In this document: piece by piece, positions 49,654 through 61,490 of the stretch
How positions within the stretch are numbered: the stretch's first letter is position 1
How the letters are laid out: every line of letters begins with the position of its first letter
Assembly (NCBI GenBank): GCA_026874595.1
Contig: CM049308.1
Coordinates: 72,450,624-72,514,623 of the forward strand
From: Sipunculus nudus
Taxonomy: Eukaryota; Annelida; Sipuncula; Golfingiida; Sipunculidae
Reading direction: 5' to 3'
DNA length: 64,000 bases
The notes under the pieces: model-generated
What the model was told of the DNA's origin: nothing
What the model saw: the letters and a program-made list of their open reading frames with translations, nothing else
Databases searched by the model: none
Made by a program: the position numbers and the translations under genes

Positions 49654-52600
49654 TATACATATTATTACCTGTACAAAAGATGGAGTTAATAATACTGGGG
49701 GTGGGAGGGGGAAGGGGGAAGGGAAGACATTCACAATGAAGTAAGACTTCAAATAGCAGTTAAAAGTCTATAAAAAAAAAGGTTTGTTCTAAAATCAACA
49801 AAAATATGAGATCAAGCTGCTGTAATATATGTGTTAATAACAGAATGGAACAGGGGTAAAAGATACCATGCTCACACCCCTCTTCTATCTTCCAAGGATC
49901 ATAAAAATAACGCCCTATATTCTATAAATGCCCATTTGGTATTTATTTAGAAACAAGATCAAATTCTATGTAACAAAAAGAACCAACAACCTGGAAATAT
50001 TCTCAACCCCTATCATATACAATAAAGTAAATACAGATGTATATGCACAGACAGTATTAAAACCAGAATGATTAAAAAACACATCAACAAGCCTTAAACC
50101 AAAACATTTTCTGTTTAATTATAACCAGGGCACCACTTGTGGTATAGGACCCAATTAGTTCCAGTATATACAGAGATAAAAAAAGTTAAAAGAGTCATGT
50201 GGGTCAACAGACAAGCAAAAAGGAAGTGCAAACAACAGCCAGTTGCAAATAGTGCTGATGTCACCATGGGACTGATATGTTAGCAGACTGCCAGTAAAGT
50301 GACCTTGAGTAAAAAGACAGTGGGACTGCTCAGTGTGTCAGTCTAACAATTAGGACTCAGGCCTGACATATAAATATATTCACACACCCACACACGCCTT
50401 CCCTACTGACACAGTTCTCACCTGTGCAGGGGTGTGCCATAACAAGTCACCTGGTGTAAGGAATACTGTGGTTGGCTTATTGTTTGCGATGGTTGCACAT
50501 CCATAATATATGCGAATTTAAATTATCACAAAAAATAAAACCTTTGTGAATAAGAGTCACCATCCCCATATGCAAATCAATTGGCAAATGCTCAATATTA
50601 TGAATAATAATAGACCATGTATATTACCAGTAAACCAAATTTTGATCTTTCAAATTATCTGTCAATAATGAATGATTACTTTTAATCATTCAATATTCAC
50701 TCCTGTCCAATTTCACAATTTTATGCACATTTCATTTAATGTTATAATTCATACAATAACTGTCATTTTCTGTATGGGTTATTGTATGATGAGATGGCCA
50801 AAAAGGACCCTCATGAAACAATGAAATAGATAAAATATTAAAACTCTTACTTCGCAAATATGAAGCCTACAGAACTAATATACACTACGGCTCAAACTTA
50901 GTATCGGACTACGATGATTTGTAAAGGAAGTACGGAAAAATTTGGTTAGCACCAGCCCCTCTTGACCAGTAATTATTTTTTTATTCAGGTCTCCTTCCCA
51001 TGGGAATGACACAAATATTTCCATTTGCTGTGCAGTAAAAGAATGATTGCATCCTCTAGTCAGTTGTGATTTTAAACAATTGACAAAATTCAGCTCTCTG
51101 CAACTCAGCCCAAAAATCACTGAACAGGAATCATTCAAACAAACTTGAGAGCTCGTTTCTGGGATCATTTCTAAGAAATAATAAACAATCTGGCTTGACA
51201 ATTTTGGAGAAGTTTTTAAAGGGGGTTTCTAGCTTTTTCAAAGGGTCAATGCAGATAGCGCCACAATAAGCTCAATTGCATGTTGACATGAGACTGAACT
51301 TTGCATAAAATTTGGTGATGCTAGCTTCTGCTGTTTTTGAAATATTATGGGTTAATATACGGATGACAAATCAAAAATGCTTACAGGTTTGCTAAAAATG
51401 TGGAATCCTATTCAAACACCCCATGTCCACCTAATTTTTCACGATACTTCATTTAAATTTGTATCAATAACAAGTCTGATTTTTAGTTAGAGGCAGTATG
51501 TGAATTTTGAAAATTCTGAGTTTAACCTATAGTATAAAATAAACATTTTTACTCTGCAAAGGTATTACTTATGTCATGACAGTTGCATAAATGATGTTAT
51601 CATTTGAAGTGGCAATGCACTTGTCATTTAGGAGACGTGTATAACATAACAGATGTCATGTTAAAGTGATGTTTTTGTGACATCACCTTGGTGTGTCACC
51701 AAATGTTTTAATTAAGTCCAACTCTGAGAGAGTCCGCTTGGATTTTCATTCTTCAATGCACTGTCATCATACCATGTATCTGTTTTCCTTCATGTTTCAT
51801 TTTCAGTTCTTTGCATGAGTTCATACAAGAAAGAGTACTGCTTTAAATGCTACCAGATAATTTTTGTTGGGATGATATCTGTTTATATATCATAAAAATT
51901 GTTATAATCAATATCCTTATATTTCATGCTATCCTTGCAGTAGTTTTTCTCAAGCCCCCATTGTCTCACATATTTAGTACTATCTGCCATATTCTAGACC
52001 TTTTGGGAATACCTAAAGCCAGAGAACCCAAAGAATTTTTGGAGATTGTAATTTTATAAATTATTTAAATGCTATCATTGTAAACATACTTATACCCATG
52101 TATTTTTTACATTGTAATAAACATATAAACATTTTTGCAAAAAAAAAATGGACAAGGGAGTAGAATGGAGGATAGCTTCACACAAAATGGCCATAACACA
52201 CATCACCTAATCCTCAACATGAATACATGATTCTATAGAATTTATACTGGACTGATTGGACCTACTTTTTTGTAATTTGAGTATTATTTATAAAAGTCAT
52301 ATGGAAAATGCACTAGAATGGCCATCCATCCTATTGCAGTGATATCACTCAACAGAGGTGGCAAATATCTATGAGATATGAACTTCAAACAGATGAATAC
52401 AAGTGAATGTACAAATCAAAGTGTAAATCACATCTCCATGATAACCATCATATGTACCTGTTTTTCACTTGACTTAGCTGTCAGTCATTTATCCTGTGAG
52501 AGACATGCTTGTATGTTGTCAGAAATCAACAATCATGCAGGGCAATTTATCAATATCATGATTTTAAGCCAGATTTCTCTTGCATATGGCATGTTTGTCA

Positions 52601-53559
52601 GAAAGTACAGACACATTTAACACTTTGCCTGGTTTAAGTGAAAATGTACTTGTAGGCCTTGTACAAAATAACAAATAAACTTAGTTACATCCTCATCCTG
52701 ATTTATGGTGGAGTTCTTGATATTAGTAGGAAAGGCACTCTGACATCTCAAGAGACATCTTACATCACAGGCACCTAAATTGACTCTAACGTTTATAAAT
52801 CACAATTAAATCATATATCTCAAACCACAAGGCCTCAGTTAACCTAGCTTCAAATTAAACAGCCTTAATCTACTTAGCCTTATCCCTGCTTAATTCTGTC
52901 GTAACTACAAATTCTACAATTCACCTCATAACAGATCTATGGCCTTATCCATGCCAACTTTTTTTCAGTTTTGACCCCCCCCCCCCCCCCCCCATCCTAA
53001 CTTACCATTTACCAAGTGGACTCATTTGATGGAGCTTTACGATAGAATTCCTCAGCAAACTTGGCACACCTTAACTTTTGCATTTACCTCAGTATATAAA
53101 GTAATTCATGTTTAAAGTACAACTATCTTCTGTTTTTCTTTCAATTACAAGCAAATATTTATCATGACTCTTTATGAGACCACTGAAATAAGAACTGTCA
53201 ATAAAATGCGGGAGAGTTCTTCCATTTACTATAAACATGTTACATCCTATATTGCTTCTGTAATAGCAATTGGCAAATAATGGAAAGTGTAACAGCTAAT
53301 TTATTTATCATATACTTTTCCTCTGTATCAATTTCAGTTCTTTTACATTCCTAGTCCATGACACTGTCGTCCTCAAATCAGAACAGCAACACAGTGAATA
53401 TTGAAAAACCATATTAAGGTGACACACCTAACATGTATGATCACATCTTAACTACATTGCGCAATTTGTGTAGCACAAATGAAAGAACATGAGCACATTG
53501 AAAAACCGTATAAAGGTTACACACCTTACTTTTCACCAAGTGAAAAAAAAACTTCAGTG
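49654..53559. other. Long AT-rich non-coding stretch
   Basis: About 3.9 kb without a recognised gene. A 108-codon minus-strand frame at 50875-51201 has no recognisable family and no clear splice context. A C19 run lies at 52975-52993. Confidence 0.45.
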
Positions 53560-54375
53560 CTTAACAAGTGACCTAAGGGTCATGACGCTCAGCCGAGTAG
53601 GAAGATATTCACAAAAGGAATTTTATCATCTGAATGTCAAATTTCGTAAGTGTTATCCCAATTCAACTAAAGCATAGCTCAGAGGATATGGGTAGCAGAG
53701 AACTAATTTCTGGTTTTGTGAAGATTTTTCCTGGACCTCCCTGGATGTCAAGTAAGAAGATTCTACGTGCAATGGTAACAAATAGTGCCCTGTTCACGGG
53801 GGACCGCATCTTTGAAGGTCTCAAAAATAAAAATATATCAGGAACTGATAAAACACTCCATGATGAATGCTTTCCAAAAAGATTTGTCATGGACCTCCCA
53901 GGATATCAAGTTACAAGTTTCTAGGTCTAATGGTTACAATTTGTGCCCTGCTAAAAGACAACCACATCTTTGAAGGTCTGAAAATAGAGCAAAAATGCTT
54001 AAAGATTGGATTAAATCCAGGTAGCGACACCACTCTACAGGAACTGATTAAACAATCCATGATGAGTATGTCTGCAAAGAATCATGGTGATCAATGTATT
54101 AATTGTTCAGATACTGGAGCTTTTGTATAAACTTTTTAATTATTCTGGGGGGTACTTTGAGCCCCATGGCTTGGGAGGATATGAGTAACAGAGACCTAAT
54201 TCTAGGTTTCCATGCAGATTTTTCATGTACCTCCCACAATATCAAGTTAAAAATTTTCTTGGTCAAATGGTTATGATTTGTGCCCTGCTAAAAGACAACC
54301 ACATCTTTGAAGGTCTGTAAAATAGAGAAAACAATGCATAACAAGTGACCCATAGGTCATGACGCTCAGCTGCCA
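53560..54375 (+). repeat. Modular dispersed repeat block
   Basis: Bounded by two copies of a conserved ~30-bp word, AAGTGACC(T)A(A/T)GGGTCATGACG-like with CTCAGC (53563-53598 and 54336-54371). Between them are three partial copies of the module GACCTAATTTC..GGTTTCC, GACCTCCCTGGATGTCAAGT, GTGCCCTGCTAAAAGACAAC and CATCTTTGAAGGTCT. Several overlapping short frames here are repeat-derived and not genes. Confidence 0.85.
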
Positions 54376-55795
54376 AGCATGACCTGCAACATCATGGGCT
54401 GAGATTCACAACTTCCAGTTAAATTTTGAAGACCCAATTTGCCAATATGTTGAAATTTTCTACGACAACAGAAATATATATCACCTGTGTCTGGTTAAAA
54501 CACAGTGAATTTATGGTCAGAGGGAAAATATTGATTGTTTAGCTATCAGTAACTATTCCCAGAGCTTGCTTGATACCTGTCAGTCTCAAAAGGAACACCA
54601 CAATGGGCAAATATAAGATCAACATATATAGCAAAAATCAAGGAAATCCATGAAAGAAGTATTGAGAAATGGGTGCTTCTGTTTAAATTTTATTTAATAC
54701 AAGCCAACTGTACTGCACCTGTACAAATGATGGTAATATTTATTAAGAAATATTTGACCCAATCCTTTGCAAGATAAGATTTATATACTTCCCACTGCAT
54801 TCACTTTAACAGTTCTTGAGATAATATGATCAAAAGGAATACGGTTGCCTGGTGGCCATATTCAACTTCTGACAGGTCTGAAATCAGACAACAAACATTC
54901 TCTAAATTGGATCAAACATTGAAGAAAAATCACTGAAACTGCACTGAAAAAAAGGATTTCTAAGGTGGCTAACTGGCAGACATAATGGATTTCTGACAAG
55001 TCAAACATTTGATATCACACATCCTCCAATAAGAGACCAAACTTGGGGCAAATTCTCCAAAGGATGGTACAGTAATGAATGTCCAAAATAAATCAAAAAG
55101 CATGTTAAGGCCCTCATATCAGATTTATAGATATGCAAATGTAAAAAGTGTAAGTCTAATATTTTTTATAATAACTCTGCTTTTCAATGGGGTCAGCAGG
55201 GTAGGTAAACTGCAAAACCTGAAAGAAAGGAAATGCAGAAAGCATGACTAAGAGTCTTGTAATGAAAAAAAGCCATCCTTAATCCAGGTACATATCCACA
55301 TATTATGAGAACAAACACTTGCTTTTATATGTGGTGATTTATATATAAATATTCCGATATCTAGGAAACTAAGTTTATTGCTATGATTCCATAAAATAAA
55401 CTGCAAAATGTTCCCATCATCTTATAAATCAGTAGCTAAACCTTAATACTATACTCTCATAGTCTTAATGCCTGGCTGAAGCATTCCGAAAACTGTGTTT
55501 TTGTTATGCAGTAACGGGGTACTTATCACTCAGCCTTATCACTTAATAAGCTGATACAAAAGGGAGTCATATGTCACCAGTGTCACAGCGACACAGTGAG
55601 ATGTACCAGCTGGATTGCAATGGTTATATATAAAAGAAAAATAGAGATAGTCTACAAAATAAGTTATTGCGAACATCCCTGACCAATTACCTTGGCCTTT
55701 TGCCCACATATCAACTGGATTCTTTCTAAATGATGGGTAACTACTAACCACTTAAATCTGGTGTAATTATTTGGCAACCAATGAGTGAATAACTT
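54376..55795. other. AT-rich non-coding stretch
   Basis: No gene recognised. Some weakly repeated wording (TCTGACAGGTC/TTCTGACAAGTC) suggests an old array near 54860-55020. Confidence 0.45.
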
Positions 55796-56810
55796 TGACC
55801 TGAAACCTTTAACCTCCTGACCAGCTGACCCCAAAATCAATCAGTTATTTCTTCAAGCAAAAAGACCCATAAATATGAAGTTTGGATCAAATTGAGTGAT
55901 ACATAGATGTGGCATATGTGAAAGACTGAAGGTTTGGGTTGAACAGTTCCACCAGAAATATGTTCACAAGCATTTGAACAATTAAGTTTTGTGGCCTTGA
56001 CCTTTGACCTTTTGAACTCGACATCAATAGGCTTCTTCCCCTATTGGTAGGTAAGTCATATATGTAAGATGGAAGGTATAGATTGAAATGTTTGCCTGAA
56101 AATGTCTCCACATTAGAAGAGAGTGCGGTGAACTAGACCTTTGACCTCAAAATCAACAGGTCTTTTCCCGTTGGCAGAGAATCGATATCAGTGCTGGAAG
56201 GTTTGGAATAAAAAGTCTAGCTTGAAATGTGTCCACAACCTTTTAAAAAAATATGTTCACAAGCATTTAGAACAATATTGTGACCTTTGACCTTTTGAAC
56301 TCAACATCAATAGGCTTCTTCCCCTATTGGTAGGTAAGCCATATATGACAGATGGAAAGTATAGATTGAAAAGTTTGCCTGAAAATGACTCCACGCAAGA
56401 AGAGGGTGCTGTGAACTTGACCTTTGACCTCAAAATCAACAGGTCTTTTCCCCTGTTGACAGATAAGCGATATCAGTGCTGAAAGGTTTGGAATGAAAGG
56501 TCTAGCTTGAAATGTGTCCATAACCTTTTCAAAGAAGTGGATCCTGTGACATTGACCTTTGACCTTGTGACCTCAACATCTATAGGATTCTTCTCCCACT
56601 TAGTAGGTGAGCTATATGTGAAAGATCAAAGAATTGGGATGAAAGTTTTGGCTTATAATGCATCCACAGGCTTTTCAAAGAAGTTGGTTCTGTGACCTTG
56701 ACCTTTGACCTTGTGACCTCAAAATAATTATGGTTCTTCCCCTGATAGTAGGTGAGCTGTATGTGAAAGATGGAAGGTTTGGGATGAAAATTTTGGCTAA
56801 AAGAATTATT
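55796..56810. repeat. ~140-bp tandem array carrying DR1 motifs
   Basis: Units of 135-146 bp each contain TGACCTTTGACCT near 55998, 56136 (one mismatch), 56281, 56418, 56553 and 56699. They also share TTCTTCCCCTATTGGTAGGT and GGAAGGTTTGGAATGAAA. The first four units form two nearly identical ~283-bp dimers. TGACCTTTGACCT is the complement of AGGTCAAAGGTCA, the consensus direct repeat spaced by one base that is bound by RXR- and HNF4-type nuclear receptors. Whether any site is used is unknown. Confidence 0.88.
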
Positions 56811-56829
56811 TCTGGGGGGTGCAAACACA

Positions 56830-57770
56830 CCCCATAACTTTGAGAATATAGGTTGCAGTTACCTAATTTCAGGTTTGCAATGATATCTTTTTAGAACCTT
56901 CAAGACTGCATAGGGTTCATGGCCCTAGCCCCTACGGTTACGATTTGTGCCCTGCTAACGGACAGACGGAAGGACGACGGACAAAGACCCATCGCTATAG
57001 CCCAGCATGACTGAAAGTCAGCTGAGCTAAAAACTTGGATAAAATCCAGGTGGCACAACCAGTCTGCAGGAACTGATGAAACAATCCATGATAAATATGT
57101 ATGCAATGAATCCTGGTGATCAATGTATAAGTTGTTCAGATACTGGAGCTTTTGTATAGAATTTTAATTTTTCTGGTAGGTACGTCTTCTGAGCACCATA
57201 TAGCATATCCGGAGCATATGGGTAGCAGAGACCTAATTTCAGGTTTCCAAGGAAATTTTCATTGACCTCCCTGGATGTCAAGTTAAATGATTCCAGGTCC
57301 AATGGTAACGATTTGTGCCCTGTTAATGGACGACCATGCCCTTTAAAGGTCTATAAAATAGAGAAAAAAATGTGTAAACATTAGAAAAAATCCAGGTGGT
57401 GCCACCACTCTGCAGGAACACTCCATGAAACACTCCATGATGAATATGCATGTATAGAATCATGGTGATCAATGGATTAAATGATCATTAGTTGTTCAGA
57501 TACTGGAGCTTTTGTAACAAATTTTAATTATTCTCAGGGGTACTTCTGAGCACCATAGCTCGGAGGATATGGGTAACAGAGACCTAATTTCTGGTTTGCA
57601 AAGGAGATTTTTATGGACCTCCCTGGATGTCAAGTTAGAAGATACCAGGTCAAGTGGTTACGATTTGTGCCTGGTTTATGGACGGACGGACAGACGGATG
57701 GCCAACAGGCGGAGGTCGTAGACGGAATGATCGCTATAGCTCAGATGACTTTCAGTCAGCTGTGCTAAAA
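56830..57770 (+). repeat. Modular dispersed repeats with ACGG and hairpin tails
   Basis: At least three copies of the module also seen at 53.6 kb and 25.1 kb (CCTAATTTCAGGTTT, GACCTCCCTGGATGTCAAGT, GGTTACGATTTGTGCCCTG). Two copies are complete to the tail (near 56955-57030 and 57680-57770): an ACGG-rich stretch, then ATCGCTATAGC(T/C)CAG, a loop containing GTCAG, and CTG(A/T)GCTAAAAA. The tail folds into a hairpin. Confidence 0.87.
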
Positions 57771-58075
57771 AGTCACTGTCACTGGAAAACAATATTTCGG
57801 GCATACACCTGAGAAGTATGACTATTTTTTTATAAGGAAGCGACACACCTAATAATGATAATATTCACTTCACTTGTTCACTGACCACTACAATAGTTAA
57901 TTGAAGTATCAAAGCTGAGAGGACACAAAAATGTTACAAATTACAATATCTAGAAATATGAGATAAATTCTCTAATAAATTAAAATCATTTATATGAGAA
58001 ACAAGAAGCCATCACCTTCAAGATACAGTGTGTGTTATTAATGATTTTTAAGTAATAAGTATTTACTATTATATA
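57771..58075. other. AT-rich spacer
   Basis: No gene or repeat recognised. Confidence 0.5.
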
Positions 58076-58480
58076 TGTCACACTGTAGAAGGGAATCCAG
58101 TCGAGTTCTGAACTCAACATGTTGAGATGGGAATTCCAATCTTAAGTATAAGTCCCATAGAGGACCCGGCAGAGCTACGGCTGTGCCACGGATGGGTCCG
58201 GGGTTATCCAGGGTGTAAGCCGCAGCGCTGCTGGGATGGTCCGGGACGGTCCAGGAGGGCGAGCTAGCAGTTTTTGGATGTCAAAAACTGCGGGGGCGAT
58301 TCTTGGTGATCCGGGGCGGAATGTAATCCGGGGTGATCAAGGGCTCATCTGTAGCTCTGAAGGGGCTTTGCCGTAGGTGTCCGTGCCACTGCCATGGAAG
58401 TCCGTGCCACTGCCATGACAGTCTTTGGAGGTCCGGGACAATGAAAACTATCCCAGCAGAGCGACGGACCAATACGGCAG
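58076..58480. repeat. GC-rich island, probably repeat-derived
   Basis: The most GC-rich part of the window, with reiterated GTCCGGG, CCGGGGTGATC and GTCCGTGCCACTGCCATG (the last twice in direct repeat near 58380-58420), and a GAGTTCTGAACTC palindrome near 58105. Its boundary TATATGTCACACTG resembles the TGTC termini of the palindromic MITEs, but no matching right end was found. The minus-strand frame here has no recognisable family. Confidence 0.5.
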
Positions 58481-59879
58481 AGAAACAATTTATGAATCAA
58501 ATTTGAAGAGAAAATATGCAGTTATTGAAAAAATAAGGGGTTCATAAAAATCTGACGTTTCAAATAGATTTGACCTTAGAAACAAAGGTCAAGGTCACTG
58601 GTCCTGAAATAAATCTGAGACATTGGTGAAAATAATTTTTGTGTCAAATTTGAAGTTAACAGATGCAGTACTTCAAAAGTTATGGGGTTAACAAAAATCC
58701 TACATGTATATTCACAGATTTTACTTGAAGACAAAAAAAATTCAGACGAGCTGCAGTTTTGTCTTAACTATGCATCACAATAAAAAGAACTGCTTAGAAG
58801 TTAAACCCTGAATGAGTGCCCCTTAAAAATGCTGAAACACAACCATGGCAGGCAAGTCAAAAACCTGACTTGTTGTCTGTACCACAATTACAGTGTTAAT
58901 CATTCCAATTAGCATGTGTACAGACATAAAAGCTTGCTCATGGACAGTGTTTCATCACTGTGCTACTGGTTAAACCATCAGTAACACATGGTTGTGCCAC
59001 CTGCTGCTGGTTATGATACAGAGGTGGACCAAGTGCAGAGCAAATCTAACAGTTCTTAGGTTGTACCCGAGTCCTCATTTAGCAAAAAACCCTTCACTGG
59101 TCAAAACTAGGCCTACCATGTTACCTTAACCACAAAGTAAATAACATTTACAACAATGAATGCAGGTAGATGCAGCAGATGGAATTGTATGTACAAGTTC
59201 AAGGAACTGTTTTAGTACAGCTGGCTCAAAATATTAATTTTTCAACCATAAATTTCTAGAACCAGAGATATGATATGATCCCCAGAATTTGGGCATTTGC
59301 CTTTTATAAACCACTTGCCACTTTAAATACCAGGGGGTCACTGTGTTACTGGGCAACATAGTTTAACATAATATCTCCTTCTACAGCAACATACATTAAC
59401 ACTTTTCAAGATCACCAGTATCTGTCCTACAATGTTTTGTATATAACTTATATGAGGGTATAATATGCAGAACTTGTGGTGTAAGATTAAGGTCAGGGTC
59501 ACCAGTTTGCTAATGAGTCCTTCAAGAACTTGGTAGAGACTGTAGATGTATCATATTTGAGAGGAAAAATATAAAGTGCTTCAAAAGCTTAGAGGTTCAC
59601 AAATACCGTAATTCCTGCTGATTTGACCTTGTAAACTTCAAGATCAAGATAATTTTGTTTAAAGTTGAAGGGGTACATGCAAAAGTAGTGGAAAAAATAT
59701 GCAGTATTTCAGAATTTATTAGATTCACAAAAATACTTTATTTTTTGCTGATTTGTCCTTGAAGATCAAAGTTGTCACTATTTCACACTTTTCTAAGAAC
59801 ATGGTTGAAACTATATATGGACATATTAAATCTAAAGGAAAAAAAACAGTAGTTAAAAAGTTATTGGGTTCACAAAAAC

Positions 59880-60811
59880 CAGGGTTGGCACAATCTTCCT
59901 GGAGGGAAGGGATGGGAAGAAATAGTTTCTTCCCGGAAGGGAAAAATATTTTTCTTCCAACCATTTCTTCCCAGGGAAGAATTACAGTTACAATATAATT
60001 GTAATTCAAGTTGTTCAAATGACATTTTGGCCTGTCATATCAATGCAAATCAATGAGATTGTTCTTCACACCCTTTGGTAAATAAAGCTTGTACAGCTTG
60101 TACAGTTGAGCTGGTCTTTAGTTAAGTAATTAGGATGAACTCAACATGAGTACATAGCCTTCAGGGATGGAGTTTGGCTTGTACAGTTCAGCTGGTGACT
60201 CAGGGGTAGAGCACAGGACTCAAAGCCGGGAGACAGTGAGTTTGAATCTCAGCCGAGGCGGTGAGATTATTCACAGTCAGACCCTACCCAGGAAGAAAGC
60301 TCTGCAGGCTCAATGGGGAGACTGTGCCCTACAGTCATGTTTCACTCACAAACGTGTGTGCCTTTCAGGGGTTCCTTGGTGTTGTGACCCAGCAATGGGG
60401 ATGACAAACACCCATGGGTCTCAACAATGGGTCTGGTTCAGTCAAAACTTTTAAACAGGTTCACTGTGGAACATACAAACAAGCTTGTGCTGCATACAGG
60501 ATACTGTGTAGTAGCCATGTTTTAGACTACTGAATTCACTGTGTTCTACACTATCTGAGTGTAAATAATGAATTACAATGTGTGAATAATGAAAAACTAT
60601 GATATATTATTCTGTGGTTCTCTGTTATATATGTGCTTATATACTATGATATATATTTTAAATAAATCTTTTGGGAACCTGTTGGCAAAAGGTCAGAGTT
60701 CCTTCCCTAACTTCCTTTTCTTCCCAGAAACTTCCTTTTCTTCCCAGAAACTTCCTTTCCTTCCCTGGGATGGGAAGAAATACAGATCATCCCAGATGTT
60801 TGCCAACCCTG
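59880..60811. mobile_element. hAT-like non-autonomous element
   Basis: The left end is CAGGGTTGGCA and the right end TGCCAACCCTG, with a longer TCTTCCC/GGGAAGA-rich subterminal symmetry. The eight flanking bases are ACAAAAAC at the left and ACAAAACC at the right, seven of eight identical, which fits the 8-bp target duplication of hAT transposons. The insertion precisely interrupts one unit of the surrounding tandem array. No transposase; the middle is occupied by a SINE. Confidence 0.85.
60178..60458 (+). mobile_element. tRNA-derived SINE inside the hAT-like element
   Basis: The head is tRNA-like: AGCTGGTGACTCAGGGGTAG followed by AGCACAGGACTCAAAG resembles a D-arm/A-box, and GAGTTTGAATCTC about 35 bp later resembles the T-arm B-box. 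A unique body follows (GACCCTACCCAGGAAGAAAG, then CCCATGGGTCTC). Exact limits and target duplication are unclear; a partial duplicate of the first ~19 bases lies about 80 bp upstream. The polymerase III boxes are family knowledge; activity is not shown. Confidence 0.75.
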
Positions 60812-61039
60812 ACAAAACCCTTCTATTTCAGCAGATTTGACACTGGAGATCAAGGTCAAGGCCCCAAATTTTAAGAATCACCTAAGATTTTGGTTATAAC
60901 TCTTAATGCATGAATTTGAGGGAGAAAAAACAGTTCTACAAAATTTATGGTATTCAAAATAATCTTTTATTTTTTTCTGATTTGCAATTGAAGATAAAGG
61001 TCCAGGTCACTGGTTTTCAAACTTAGTTGACAATTTTCC

Positions 61040-61490
61040 CTCCAAGATCTTTCATGTTGACTTCAAAACATTTCTGCCCATCCATTCTCCAAAATCAAAT
61101 TTTTGTGTTTTTACCAAAAATTGAAATATTCAAGGTTAAGGTCACTCTCATAGTCCAGGTCATGGTCTAAATTTGGATAGGCTTCACCCTATTGCCCTTA
61201 TCCATGCAGGTGCACAATATATTGAAATCCCTCTGATAGTTATTGAATCATATTGCTAACACTACAGTCAGGTGGCAGTGGTGGTGAAAAACGCAAAAAC
61301 ATGGAAACTATTATATATAGCGCCGCCTGTCTCCTGTAAAAGCAATGCTAGCCAAGATCTTTGGTCAACCAAGTTTTCAAAACCAAAGTATTTATCCAGA
61401 TATTGAACGTTTTGTGTGATTTTCACCAAAAATGGGACCTATTGAAAGGCAAAGTTACTCTCCTGGTAAAAATACTTCAAACCCTAAGCT
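61040..61490 (+). repeat. Relative of the internal unit of the 20.2-21.3-kb element
   Basis: Shared order of words with 20940-21260: a GTCAGGTGGCAGTGGTG-like start, GCGCCGCCTGTCTCCTG, GCCAAGATCTTTGGTCAACC, TTTTGTGTGATTTTCACCA and GTTACTCTCCTGGTAAA. The termini are not recognised, so this is a fragment. Confidence 0.7.

Larger units (their letters stand above)
58481..61150 (+). repeat. Degenerate ~130-160-bp tandem array (interrupted)
   Basis: Successive units share AAAAGTTATGGGGTTCACAA, then AAATCCTAC..TTTCAGCAGATTTGACCTTG, AAGATCAAGGTCA and a variable CTTCAAGAACTTGGT..GGAAAAAATATGCAGTA part. Units start near 58530, 58675, 59590, 59720, 59865 and 60950. One unit is split at TTCACAAAAAC by the hAT-like element at 59880-60811. 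Units are strongly diverged. Confidence 0.75.

Noticed and set aside
53634-54130. Overlapping frames of 60-96 codons
   Set aside because: All fall in copies of the modular dispersed repeat and differ between copies by frameshifts.
60178-60260. Genuine tRNA gene
   Set aside because: A- and B-box-like words are present, but the arms do not form a clean cloverleaf and a SINE body follows, so it was called a SINE.
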